Shown: positions 19,098 to 29,021 of the stretch, one piece after another | Position numbering within the stretch: position 1 is the stretch's first letter | Layout: the number at the start of each line of letters is the position of its first letter | NCBI GenBank assembly: GCA_003001795.1 | Contig: PVNI01000003.1 | Location: 186,001 to 250,000 of the forward strand | Length of the DNA stretch: 64,000 nt | Source: Actinomadura viridilutea | GTDB lineage: Bacteria; Actinomycetota; Actinomycetes; Streptosporangiales; Streptosporangiaceae | Direction of reading: 5' to 3' | The notes under the pieces: generated by a model | Database searches by the model: none | The model's input: only the letters and a program-made list of their open reading frames with translations | Told to the model about the DNA's origin: nothing | Program-made: the position numbers and the translations under genes

Positions 19098-21911
19098 TCA
19101 GGACTCGACGAAGACCGCGGTGGTGCGGGCGGGGACGTGCAGGGTGCCCGTGCGGGGGTCGAACGAGGAGCGGCGCACGACGGGGTCGGCGGACGCCGCC
19201 TGGACGGGGTGCAGCGTCACCGCTGCGCCCTTCAACGCGGGCACGGTCTGCGTCTGCGCGCTGGGGGTGGCGTTGAAGACGACGGTGATGGACTTCCAGC
19301 GCGGGTCGAGGCCGCGGCCGTCGAGCCGCATGGTGATGACGCCGGGCGTCTCGCCGGGGCCGCTGAGCGGGAACGTCAGCCGCCGCTGCACCTCGTCGGC
19401 GGTGGGCAGGGAGAACAGCGGCGAGGAGTCCTTGATGCGCAGCAGTTCGCCGGTGCGGGCGCGGGCGGCGTCGATGTCGGCGCAGGACGGCCGCAGGGAC
19501 GGGTCGGCCAGCAGCGGCCGGGCGTACGGCCATTTGTCCTGGTTGTCGGCCGCGGGCGGCAGCCCGGCGCCGAAGCCGTTGCCGTCCCGGCAGTCCCACA
19601 GGAGCCGGTTGAACCAGTCCCCCGAGTCGTAGGAGTTGCGGTCGAGGGACTTGGACCGCAGCCGCTCCGTCCCGGCGTGCACGAACGGCACGCCCTGGCT
19701 CAGCAGCGCCGTCGACAGCGACAGGACGTGCATGCGCACGCGGTCGGCCATCGGCGTGGACGGCGGCAGCTTGTAGGCGAGCGCGTCGTACAGCGTCTCG
19801 TTGTCGTGGGCGTCCACGTACGTGACGGCCTCGCGCGGGGCGGCCGTGTAGCCGGCCGGCGCGCCGTTGTAGTCGATCTGCGCGCCGGTGACGGAGCGTC
19901 CGTCGGACGCGGTGAACCGGTAGTCGCGCAGGTTGCCGGTGAGCCCCACCTTGATCTGGTCGGCGGCGTGCAGCAGGCGGGCGCGCTGCTCGGCGTCCGT
20001 GCCGTTGGCGGGCGAGCCGTTGGGCGCCGTCCACAGGCCGGAGCCGAAGCCCTGCCTGCGCGGGTCGGCGTCGAACGGGCCGCCGCCGCGCACGGCGTCG
20101 CGGAGCCGGTCGTTGAACGTGCCGATGCCGGTGCCCGCCAGGTTGGCCTGCGTGGCCTGCTCGAAGCGGGCGCCGCCCGCGACCTCGCCGAAGTCCCAGC
20201 CTTCTCCGTACAGGATGATGGAGCGGCCGTCCACGCCGTCGCGCTTCAGGGTGAGCCGGTCGAGGGCCTGCCGGACGCGCAGCATGCCGGCCTTCGGGTG
20301 GTGGCCCATGAGGTCGAACCGGAAGCCGTCGACCTTGTAGTGGCGGGCCCAGGTGACGACCGAGTCGACGATGAGCTTGTCCATCATCGTGTGCTCGGGC
20401 GCGGTGTTGGCGCAGCAGGTCGAGTCGGCGACGCGGCCGTCCTCCAGGAGCCGGTGGTAGTAGCCCGGCACGATGCGGTCGAGGACGGAGCGGGGGTCCT
20501 GCCCGGCCGCGTGGGTGTGGTTGTAGACGACGTCCATGACCACGCGCAGCCCGGAGCGGTTGAGCCCGGCGACCATCTCGCGGAACTCCTTGGTCCGGGC
20601 GGGGTCGTCGGGGTCGGTCGCGTACGACCCTTCGGGGGCGGTGTAGTGCAGCGGGTCGTACCCCCAGTTGAACGCGTCGGTGTCGCGGACCTCCGCGATG
20701 CACTTCTGCTGCTCGTCGGAGTCGGGCGGCAGCGCGGCCGGGTCGCAGGCGGGGACGCGCTGGTCGGCGCGGCGTTCCGGGACGGTGGCGAAGTCGAACA
20801 CCGGCAGCAGGTGGACGTGCGTCACGCCGTCGTCCGCGAGGGCGCGCAGCGCGCGCATGCCCGCGGAGTTCCGCACCGTGAAGGCGCGGTAGGTGCCGCG
20901 CAGCCGTTCGGGGACGGTGCGGTCGGACGCGGAGAAGTCGCGGACGTGCAGCTCGTAGACGGTCGGGCGGCGGGGCGGCGCCGGCTTGCGCAGCGTCTTC
21001 CACCCGGCGGGGGCGAGCCTGGGGTCGTCCAGGTCGATCAGCAGGCTGCGGCGGGAGTCGGCGGTCAGGCCGAGGCTGTAGGGGTCGGTGACCGTGTTCG
21101 TGACGACGCGGCCTACGGACGGCGCGAACACCGTCACCACGAAGGCGTACCGGCGTCCCTTCCACGCCGGCGTCCCGGTCACCGACCACACGCCGGTGGC
21201 GTCGTCGCGGCGCATCGCGATCGTCCGGCCGTCGAGGTCGAGCGCGACGCGGATCGCGGTGGGCGCCCACACCGACAGCGTGGGCGTGCCGTGGCGCCAC
21301 ACCGGCCCGAGCTCGGCCCGGGACGCGGCCCGCCCGTACACGTCGTCGAGCACGCCGGGGATCTGGACGCCGGTGGCGTTCAGCAGCCGCCCGCCGCCGT
21401 CGCGTTCGACCGCCACGACCTGGCCGCGCAGCACGGCTTTCACGTCGCGGACGTTGACGCGGAACGCGTCGTACGAGGCGAGGTGCGGCCACCTCGCCCG
21501 CTGCTCGGCGGTCAGCCCGCCCGGGACGCGCCGCAGGGGGACGACGTGGCGGTCGCCGACGAGCTCGCCGTTCTCGACCCGCAGGTCGCCGGACGGCGAG
21601 TACACCAGCTCGTGCCGCCGCCCTTCCGGGGCCTTCCACGCGAGCGTCCCGCGGTCGATCCAGTGGGCACGCGCACGCGACAGGTCGACGTCCGCAGCGG
21701 CCGGTCCCGGCATGGCCACGGCTCCCGCCGCCAGGGTCAGGACGGCCACCGCCGCCCGCGCCGCCCGTCTCGCGCCGCCCGACTTCCGTCGGAAGCGCGC
21801 CCCGCACGCGGCTACGTGATTCCGCGCGCGGCCTGGCAGGGCGCGCACCCATCGCGGGGCGCGCGTGGTCACGGGGCGCGGGTCACCTGAGGTGAGCGTC
21901 GTCCGGAGCAT
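19098..21911 (-). CDS. Secreted pullulanase-type alpha-1,6-glucosidase (GH13_13/14-like)
   Basis: Debranches amylopectin or pullulan by cleaving alpha-1,6 bonds. The 937-aa protein has an unusually long N-region (about 48 residues) before the hydrophobic core of its signal peptide (AAVAVLTLAAGAVAM, cleavage near PAAA at residue 73). An N-terminal pullulanase domain follows, then a CBM48-like module (about 208-310) and the barrel: VVYNHTHAAG, GFRFDLMGHH (nucleophile Asp533), ILYGEGWDFG (acid/base Glu570) and YVDAHDNETL (Asp703). YNHT and YGEGW wording is typical of pullulanases. It starts 6 bp after the upstream amylase gene, in the same operon. The start codon has no strong ribosome site, so coupling is likely. 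Confidence 0.93.
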   Translation of the reverse strand: MLRTTLTSGDPRPVTTRAPRWVRALPGRARNHVAACGARFRRKSGGARRAARAAVAVLTLAAGAVAMPGPAAADVDLSRARAHWIDRGTLAWKAPEGRRHELVYSPSGDLRVENGELVGDRHVVPLRRVPGGLTAEQRARWPHLASYDAFRVNVRDVKAVLRGQVVAVERDGGGRLLNATGVQIPGVLDDVYGRAASRAELGPVWRHGTPTLSVWAPTAIRVALDLDGRTIAMRRDDATGVWSVTGTPAWKGRRYAFVVTVFAPSVGRVVTNTVTDPYSLGLTADSRRSLLIDLDDPRLAPAGWKTLRKPAPPRRPTVYELHVRDFSASDRTVPERLRGTYRAFTVRNSAGMRALRALADDGVTHVHLLPVFDFATVPERRADQRVPACDPAALPPDSDEQQKCIAEVRDTDAFNWGYDPLHYTAPEGSYATDPDDPARTKEFREMVAGLNRSGLRVVMDVVYNHTHAAGQDPRSVLDRIVPGYYHRLLEDGRVADSTCCANTAPEHTMMDKLIVDSVVTWARHYKVDGFRFDLMGHHPKAGMLRVRQALDRLTLKRDGVDGRSIILYGEGWDFGEVAGGARFEQATQANLAGTGIGTFNDRLRDAVRGGGPFDADPRRQGFGSGLWTAPNGSPANGTDAEQRARLLHAADQIKVGLTGNLRDYRFTASDGRSVTGAQIDYNGAPAGYTAAPREAVTYVDAHDNETLYDALAYKLPPSTPMADRVRMHVLSLSTALLSQGVPFVHAGTERLRSKSLDRNSYDSGDWFNRLLWDCRDGNGFGAGLPPAADNQDKWPYARPLLADPSLRPSCADIDAARARTGELLRIKDSSPLFSLPTADEVQRRLTFPLSGPGETPGVITMRLDGRGLDPRWKSITVVFNATPSAQTQTVPALKGAAVTLHPVQAASADPVVRRSSFDPRTGTLHVPARTTAVFVES

Positions 21912-21917
21912 GGCGGG

Positions 21918-24056
21918 TCACCGCCCGCCGACGGTGGCGCGGGTCACGGTGGAGGCGGTGCGGCCGGCGGAGTCGCGGACCACCGCCTTGTAGACGACCG
22001 GTGTTCCGGCGGGGACGCCGGTGAGGTCGTGGAAGACGCGGAACGGGCGGGCGTCGTCGGTGCCGAGCACCCGCCACGGGCCGCGGCCGACCTTCGCGGC
22101 GAAGGTCACCTGGTCGAAGCCGTCGCCGGGGACGCGGGCGGCGATCTCGGCGCGGCCGGTGAGCGACGCGGGGAGCGTCAGGGAGATCGCGGGGCGGGCG
22201 GTCGGGGCGGCCAGGCGGCCGGAGGCGCGGTAGACGACGGCCGAGCGGGCGGGGACGGTGACGGTCAGCCGCTTGTCGGCGCCGCTGCGCACCGCGGCCC
22301 CGCGCTTGGGGTAGATGGACGTGAACGCCATGCGCGCCGAGTACGTCGGGATGGACACCCGCTGCGGCGCGTCGCCGTTGTTCAGCGCCACGACGTACTC
22401 GACCTGGTCGCGGGCGTCGATGCGGGAGAACGCGTAAACGCCGCCCTGGACGAGCCGTTCGATCTGGGCGCCGTCGCGCAGCGCGGGGTGCCGGGCGGTC
22501 AGGTCGGCGAGCGCCCGGATGCCCCGGTACAGCGGGTGCCGGGTGTCGTAGTTGTCCTGGGCGTGCGTGGCGTCGGTGCCGATCAGGTCGTCGGTCAGGT
22601 ACTGCGCCGCCTTGGCCGCGAACATGGGGGCGCGGGCCGCCTTGTCGCCGCCCTGGCCGGTGAAGCCCTGCTCGTCGCCGTAGTAGACGATCGGCTGGCC
22701 GCGGGTGAGGAACATCAGCTCGTGCGCGAACAGGTCGCGCCGCAGCAGCTCGTCGTCCGACGCGCCCGGGTTGTCCTGCTTGAGGAAGTGGCCGATGCGG
22801 CCCATGTCGTGGTTGCCGAGGAAGGTCGGCAGCGAGTAGGCGTTGGAGTCGGCGTCGGTGTAGAGGTCGTCGGCGCGGTAGAGGCGGCTGAGCACGTCCG
22901 CGCCGGCCCCCTGGGAGGCGTACGCGCGGGCGGCGGCCTGGAACGGGAAGTCCAGCACCGCGTCCATGCGGCCGGCGGTGGAGTAGCGGGAGATGAACGA
23001 CGGGTCCTCGCTGTAGGCCTCGCCGAACATGAAGAAGTGCTTGGTGCCGACGCGGTGGGCGTGGACGCGCACCTCGGGCGCGAAGCGCTGCCAGAACTCC
23101 ATGTTGACGTGCTTGGCGGTGTCGATGCGGAACCCGTCGACGCCGGCGTCGCGCACCCACGTCCGGTAGATGTCGATCATGCCGCGGACGACCTCGGGGC
23201 GTTCGGTCCACAGGTCGTCCAGGCCGACGAAGTCGCCGTACTCGTTGCTCTCGCCCTCCCAGGTGGAGTCGCCGCGGTTGTGGTACATGCGCACGTCGTT
23301 GAGCCAGTCCGGCTTCTTGGTGACGCCCTTCACCGGCACCGGCGTGTAGGGGAACGAGCCCGGGCCGATCTCGGGGAACGGGCGGTCGCCGCGCGCGTAG
23401 TCGCGGTCGTCGAAGGGGCGTCCGGAGGCGTCGCGGTACGGGTACTCGGCCTTTGACCTGTAGGTGTACTGCTTCTCGGCGTAGTCGATGCCGTCGGCGG
23501 TGTGGTTGGTGATGATGTCGAAGAAGACCTTCATCCCGCGCTTGTGCGCCTCCCGCACCAGCCGCTTCATGTCCGCGTTGGTGCCCAGGTGCGGGTCGAT
23601 GCGGGTGAAGTCGGTGATCCAGTAGCCGTGGTAGCCGGCCGAGGCGGCGTCGCCCTCGCCCTGGACGGGCCGGTTCGTGAACGCCGGGGTGATCCAGACG
23701 GCGGTGGCGCCCAAACCCTTGATGTAGTCGAGCTTGGAGATGAGGCCGGCGAGGTCGCCGCCGTGGTAGAAGCCGATGTCGGTCGGGTCGTAACCGGTGG
23801 TGAGGCGGTCGCCGGTCAGGCCGCCGGTGTCGTTGCTGCGGTCGCCGTTGGCGAACCGGTCGGTCATGACGAAGTAGAACCGTTCGCGGCTGAGGGCGGG
23901 CCGCACGGAGGTGCGGGCGAGCAGCCGGTCGGCGGGGGCGTCGGCCGCGGACGCGGACGGGGCGAGGGCGGGAACGAGGGAGGACGCGACGACGGCGGCG
24001 GTGACGGCGGCCGTGCCCCGCCGGACGGCGGTGCGGCGTCGGGACGAGCGGACCAC
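21918..24056 (-). CDS. Secreted alpha-amylase family enzyme (GH13)
   Basis: A 712-aa secreted GH13 enzyme, first gene of the starch operon. Signal peptide: basic RSSRRRTAVRR, hydrophobic core, cleavage near SASA (residue 37). Barrel motifs: DIITNH; GFRIDTAKH (nucleophile Asp312); FMFGEAYSED (acid/base Glu346); FLGNHDMGR (Asp417). The opening FYFVMTDRFANGD resembles cyclomaltodextrinase and maltogenic-type amylases. The last about 90 residues look like a C-terminal beta-sandwich of CBM20/25 or Fn3 type, but the family could not be fixed. The GTG at 24056 has GGAGG 6 nt upstream. A promoter (TTGCAT-N18-TACTTT on the minus strand) lies just upstream within repressor-like repeats. Confidence 0.92.
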   Translation of the reverse strand: MVRSSRRRTAVRRGTAAVTAAVVASSLVPALAPSASAADAPADRLLARTSVRPALSRERFYFVMTDRFANGDRSNDTGGLTGDRLTTGYDPTDIGFYHGGDLAGLISKLDYIKGLGATAVWITPAFTNRPVQGEGDAASAGYHGYWITDFTRIDPHLGTNADMKRLVREAHKRGMKVFFDIITNHTADGIDYAEKQYTYRSKAEYPYRDASGRPFDDRDYARGDRPFPEIGPGSFPYTPVPVKGVTKKPDWLNDVRMYHNRGDSTWEGESNEYGDFVGLDDLWTERPEVVRGMIDIYRTWVRDAGVDGFRIDTAKHVNMEFWQRFAPEVRVHAHRVGTKHFFMFGEAYSEDPSFISRYSTAGRMDAVLDFPFQAAARAYASQGAGADVLSRLYRADDLYTDADSNAYSLPTFLGNHDMGRIGHFLKQDNPGASDDELLRRDLFAHELMFLTRGQPIVYYGDEQGFTGQGGDKAARAPMFAAKAAQYLTDDLIGTDATHAQDNYDTRHPLYRGIRALADLTARHPALRDGAQIERLVQGGVYAFSRIDARDQVEYVVALNNGDAPQRVSIPTYSARMAFTSIYPKRGAAVRSGADKRLTVTVPARSAVVYRASGRLAAPTARPAISLTLPASLTGRAEIAARVPGDGFDQVTFAAKVGRGPWRVLGTDDARPFRVFHDLTGVPAGTPVVYKAVVRDSAGRTASTVTRATVGGR

Positions 24057-24100
24057 GAGGGCCTCCGGTGCGGGTGACGCTGTTGGGGTGGTTTGCCGGG

Positions 24101-24151
24101 AAAGTACAAAGTCACCCGACGGGCATGCAAGACTTGCGCAAGAACTTGCAA
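24101..24151 (-). promoter_or_regulatory. Promoter and nested operator of the starch-degradation operon
   Basis: On the minus strand TTGCAT (24125-24130) and TACTTT (24101-24106) are spaced 18 bp. The -35 box lies inside GCAAG/CTTGC repeats: GCAAGACTTGC (24127-24137), CTTGCGCAAG (24133-24142) and GCAAGAACTTGC (24138-24149). CTTGCA-type repeats are known binding sites of MalR/Reg1 repressors at Streptomyces amylase promoters, so repressor binding here would block polymerase. Confidence 0.75.
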
Positions 24152-24246
24152 CGCCCGACCCGTGCGCGCCCGCAGGGGCTGAGATGCCTCACACCAGGGA
24201 GAATCGGCAGGCCCAGCGCGCCGCTGAGCCGTCCGCACCGCCGAAT

Positions 24247-24267
24247 CTTGCAGAAGGTTTCTGCAAG
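24247..24267. promoter_or_regulatory. Perfect MalR-type operator upstream of the alpha-glucosidase gene
   Basis: A 21-nt inverted repeat with perfect 9-bp arms CTTGCAGAA / TTCTGCAAG around GGT. It has the same CTTGCA core as the sites near 24127. It sits just before a possible plus-strand promoter (TTTACC at 24271, TAGCGT at 24293). Confidence 0.8.
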
Positions 24268-24641
24268 GCCTTTACCGATCTGAAAGCCGTTGCTAGCGTC
24301 CGACAGCGAGGAGCCCCTCGTCCGTGCCCAGGGCCGGACGGCACGGCGGGCCGCCCGCGCGGCCCCGAGCCGAGGAGGTACATGCGGCGCACACCCATGT
24401 TCGGCACGCCGACCGGAGTCGCGCCGCCCCTGCCCGCGTGCGCCCCACCCTCCGCCGGGCCCGGGCAGCCGACCATCCCGCAGTGCTGCATCACGGCCGT
24501 ACGCGGGGAAACCAAGACAGCTGTGCCGCCCGCCGCTCGGCGCAAGCACGTCGGGGCGCGACCGACCGCGGTTTCCACGCAGTCCCGCGCGCACGTACCG
24601 GCACGCCCGCTCAAAGCGCACGCACACCGATGAGGACGTCG

Positions 24642-26303
<1,662 letters not shown>

Positions 26304-26312
26304 GTTGTGGCC

Positions 26313-27368
26313 ATGACGATGCGCCTGGCCGACATCGCCGCCCACGCGGGCGTGAGCGAGGCCACCGTGAGCCGCGTGCTCAACGGCCGGCCGGGCGTGG
26401 CCGCGGCCACCCGCCAGGCGGTGCTGACCGCGCTGGACGTGCTCGGCTACGAGCGCCCGCCGCGGCTGCGCCAGCAGCGCACCGGCCTGATCGGGCTGAT
26501 CGTGCCGGAGCTGACCAACCCCATCTTCCCGGCGTTCGCCCAGGTCATCGAGAACGCCCTGGTGCTGTCGGGGTACACGGCGGTGCTGTGCGCGATGACG
26601 CCGGGCGGCATCCGCGAGGACGACTACACCGCCCTGCTGCTGGAACGCGGGGTGTCGGGGATCATCTTCGTCAACGGCGAGCACGCCGACTCGCGCTCCG
26701 ACCGCACCCGCTACCTGCGGCTCATCGAGCGCGGGCTGCCGATCGTGCTGGTCAACGGGTACCGGGACGACATCGAGGCGCCGTTCATCTCCAACGACGA
26801 CGTGACGTCCCTGGAGATGGCCGTGGCGCACCTGGCGTCCCTCGGCCACCGGCGCATCGGCCTGGCGGTCGGGCAGGACCGGTTCGTCCCCTCGATCCGC
26901 AAGACCGAGGGGTTCCGCCGCGGCATGGCCGAGCACCTGGGGGTCGCCGACGTCGACGACCTGATCGTCAACACGCTGTTCACGGTGGAGGGCGGGCAGG
27001 CCGCCGCGCAGCGGCTGCTGGACCTGGGGTGCACCGCCATCTGCTGCGGCAGCGACATCATCGCGATCGGCGCGATCCGCGGGGTGCGCGGCCGGGGCCT
27101 GCGGGTGCCCGAGGACGTGTCGGTGGTGGGCTTCGACGACTCGCCGCTCACCCCGTACCTGGACCCGCCGCTGACGACCATCCGCCAGCCCGTCCGGGAG
27201 ATGGGGCTGGCGGCGGTGAGCACGCTGCTGGAGGAGATCGGCGGCAGCCGGGTGCCGCGCACCGAGCTGCTGTACCGGCCGGAGCTGGTCGTGCGCCGCT
27301 CCACCGCGCCCGCCCCGGCGCGGCCGCTGTCCGTCGTCGCCGACGCCTCCGCCCGGCCGGGCACCTGA
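26313..27368 (+). CDS. LacI-family repressor (MalR/Reg1-like) of the starch locus
   Basis: A 351-aa LacI/GalR regulator. The N-terminal HTH reads MRLADIAAHAGVSEATVSRV, with hinge LNGRPGV and the minor-groove helix region GYERPPRLRQQ; a periplasmic-binding-protein-like sensor domain follows and ends with VVGFDDSPLTPYLDPPLTTI. It starts 9 bp after the alpha-glucosidase stop; ATG 26319 or GTG 26307 are alternative starts. Its position and the CTTGCA operators in the 24057-24641 divergent region point to control by maltose or a derivative, as for Streptomyces MalR/Reg1. Ligand and targets are inferred, not shown. Confidence 0.9.
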   Translation: MTMRLADIAAHAGVSEATVSRVLNGRPGVAAATRQAVLTALDVLGYERPPRLRQQRTGLIGLIVPELTNPIFPAFAQVIENALVLSGYTAVLCAMTPGGIREDDYTALLLERGVSGIIFVNGEHADSRSDRTRYLRLIERGLPIVLVNGYRDDIEAPFISNDDVTSLEMAVAHLASLGHRRIGLAVGQDRFVPSIRKTEGFRRGMAEHLGVADVDDLIVNTLFTVEGGQAAAQRLLDLGCTAICCGSDIIAIGAIRGVRGRGLRVPEDVSVVGFDDSPLTPYLDPPLTTIRQPVREMGLAAVSTLLEEIGGSRVPRTELLYRPELVVRRSTAPAPARPLSVVADASARPGT

Positions 27369-27391
27369 GCCGCCGCGAGCCGGAGAGAAGC

Positions 27392-27427
27392 GGGGAGGGG
27401 CGCGGCCCATGCCCCGCGCCCCTCCCC
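27392..27427. terminator. Bidirectional terminator between LacI gene and cellulase
   Basis: Perfect 14-bp stem (27392-27405 / 27414-27427) with an 8-nt loop between two convergent genes. Confidence 0.85.
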
Positions 27428-27449
27428 TGTCCCCCTTGGGAGGCCTGGC

Positions 27450-28742
27450 TCAGCGCAGGGGAGGCGACGCCTCGCGAGCCAACCCGAGGGCGTATTCCGG
27501 CCACCACTGGCCCGCCGGCGGGTCGACCGCCCCGTACTCGGGGTCGACGGGGCCGCCGGTGCCGCGCGTGCACTGGCCGTCGGACTCACCGGGCCGCTTC
27601 ACCCATAGGAAGGCGTCCACCAGCTCGTTGCCCGTCCTGGTGGTGGGGCGCTCGCCCAGGCCGCGGCCGGGCGGGTTGCACCACTCCTCCGGGTCGGGGT
27701 ACTTGCCGGGCGGCGCCGTCCACGGTCCCCGCCCGTTGCGGCTGGTGTCGAGGACGAAATGGGTCAGCGCGCGCGGGTCGGCGGGCTCGGCGGCCAGGTC
27801 GTCGGACGAGCAGGACGCGGCGCCCGTGCGCTGCCGGAACCGGATGCACTTGGCCACGTCGGTGCCGTAGGACACCAGCTCGTCATCGGTGCGGAAGTTG
27901 GAGACGTTGAGGAAGAACCCGTCGGCCTTGGCGACGCCGCCCTTGAGCAGGCGGCTGACGATGCCGAGCTGGTCGCGCGGCTCCCCGTACCCGGCGTCGT
28001 AGTCGTTGATCGGCTGCCAGGCCGAGTGGCCGGCGTCGATGTAGACGGCGGTGCGGGGCAGCCGGGCGAAGGCGTCCACGGCGTAGTTGATCTCGCGGAA
28101 GCGCTGCTCGACCAGGGCCATGTCCTCGGGCTCGCCGGTCGAACCGCCGCCGCCCTCGTTGCACCACGGCTCGCTGGACAGCAGCGCCAGGCCGTCCGGT
28201 TCGACGATGACGACGGCCTTGCCGTGGCCGACGCCCTGGGCGAACGCGTCGATCCACTCGCGGTAGGCCTGCTCGCTGGGCGCGCCGCCCGCCGAGTACT
28301 GGGAGCAGTCGCGGCCCGGCACGTAGTAGGCGACCAGGACGGGCACCGCCCGCTGCCGCGCGGCGTCGCGCATGGTGGCGCGCACCTTCTCGCGCACCTC
28401 GTCCGGTGTCCCTTCGGTGAACCACACCGCCTGAGGGATCCGCGACAGGGCGCGCATGTACGCCGCGTCCTCCGTCCGGCCCTCCCTCTCCCAGATCTTC
28501 GCCTGCCGTCCGGCGTTGGTGTCCCGCTCGACGTAGAACCGGACCGGGCCGTCCAGCGGGTTGCCCTTGCGTGCGGGGTGTGCGGCCGCGCCCGCCCCGC
28601 CGGGCGCGGCCGCGGCGGCGTCGCGCGCGGGCGGCGCCGCAGCCTGCGCGGGCGCGGCCGCTCCGGCGACCAGCGCGCCCGCGACCAAGGCGCCCGTGAT
28701 CGTGGTGAGCGCGCCCGCGAACGGGCCGATGCGTGGTGTCAT
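27450..28742 (-). CDS. Secreted cellulase (GH6)
   Basis: Inverting beta-1,4-glucanase or cellobiohydrolase acting outside the cell, 430 aa. A signal peptide with an Ala/Gly-rich core ends near AQAAA (residue 36); an Ala/Pro linker runs to about residue 60. GH6 signatures: YYVPGRDCSQYSAGG (Asp145 region), VIVEPDGLAL with proton donor Asp183, and DTSRNGRGPW. No cellulose-binding module is present, which is short for a secreted GH6; the Ala-rich N-terminal linker might be a relic of one. ATG 28742 has GAGGAG 9 nt upstream. A perfect CebR box lies 25 bp upstream, so the gene belongs to the cello-oligosaccharide regulon. Confidence 0.93.
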   Translation of the reverse strand: MTPRIGPFAGALTTITGALVAGALVAGAAAPAQAAAPPARDAAAAAPGGAGAAAHPARKGNPLDGPVRFYVERDTNAGRQAKIWEREGRTEDAAYMRALSRIPQAVWFTEGTPDEVREKVRATMRDAARQRAVPVLVAYYVPGRDCSQYSAGGAPSEQAYREWIDAFAQGVGHGKAVVIVEPDGLALLSSEPWCNEGGGGSTGEPEDMALVEQRFREINYAVDAFARLPRTAVYIDAGHSAWQPINDYDAGYGEPRDQLGIVSRLLKGGVAKADGFFLNVSNFRTDDELVSYGTDVAKCIRFRQRTGAASCSSDDLAAEPADPRALTHFVLDTSRNGRGPWTAPPGKYPDPEEWCNPPGRGLGERPTTRTGNELVDAFLWVKRPGESDGQCTRGTGGPVDPEYGAVDPPAGQWWPEYALGLAREASPPLR

Positions 28743-28766
28743 GCGCGTGCTCCTCAAGTCGCTGCT

Positions 28767-28780
28767 TGGGAGCGCTCCCA
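28767..28780. promoter_or_regulatory. CebR operator (perfect), cellulase side
   Basis: TGGGAGCGCTCCCA is the exact 14-bp palindrome bound by CebR in Streptomyces. It lies 25 bp upstream of the GH6 start codon. Confidence 0.95.
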
Positions 28781-28878
28781 TGCATGAGGGTCCGCGACGG
28801 GAGCCGCGGCTGTCAACACCCGGCGCCGGCGCGCGCGGCCGCGCGCGGCGCCTGCCAGGGACGACTCACCGATCGTGC

Positions 28879-28892
28879 ATGGAGCGCTCCCA
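28879..28892. promoter_or_regulatory. CebR operator (12/14), central
   Basis: ATGGAGCGCTCCCA matches the CebR palindrome at 12 of 14 positions. It is placed midway between the divergent GH6 and cebE genes and could bridge the two flanking perfect boxes. Confidence 0.8.
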
Positions 28893-28945
28893 CACGTCGC
28901 GGACCAGCGTTTTCGACGCGAACGTAACGGTTGTGTTGCGAACCA

Positions 28946-28951
28946 TTGACA
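28946..28951 (+). promoter_or_regulatory. Putative -35 box of cebEFG-bglC
   Basis: TTGACA lies 27 bp upstream of the perfect CebR box and 70 bp before the cebE start. A convincing -10 box was not identified. Confidence 0.45.
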
Positions 28952-28978
28952 GTGACGCGGAGCACAGACTTTCCTTCG

Positions 28979-28992
28979 TGGGAGCGCTCCCA
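28979..28992. promoter_or_regulatory. CebR operator (perfect), cebE side
   Basis: TGGGAGCGCTCCCA, extended to a 16-bp palindrome by flanking G and C. It lies 29 bp upstream of cebE and downstream of a TTGACA box, where a repressor would block transcription. Confidence 0.95.
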
Positions 28993-29021
28993 CACCCGAC
29001 ACGAACGAGAGGGGTCCCAGG

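Noticed and set aside
17380..21890. Very long alternative frames on both strands across the amylase and pullulanase genes
   Set aside because: Composition is shadow-like (Arg/Pro/Ala or Val/Gly runs). The GH13 motifs lie in the chosen frames.
24057..24641. Possible small genes in the divergent starch promoter region
   Set aside because: Frames there cross the operator cluster and promoter boxes and lack ribosome sites and domains.
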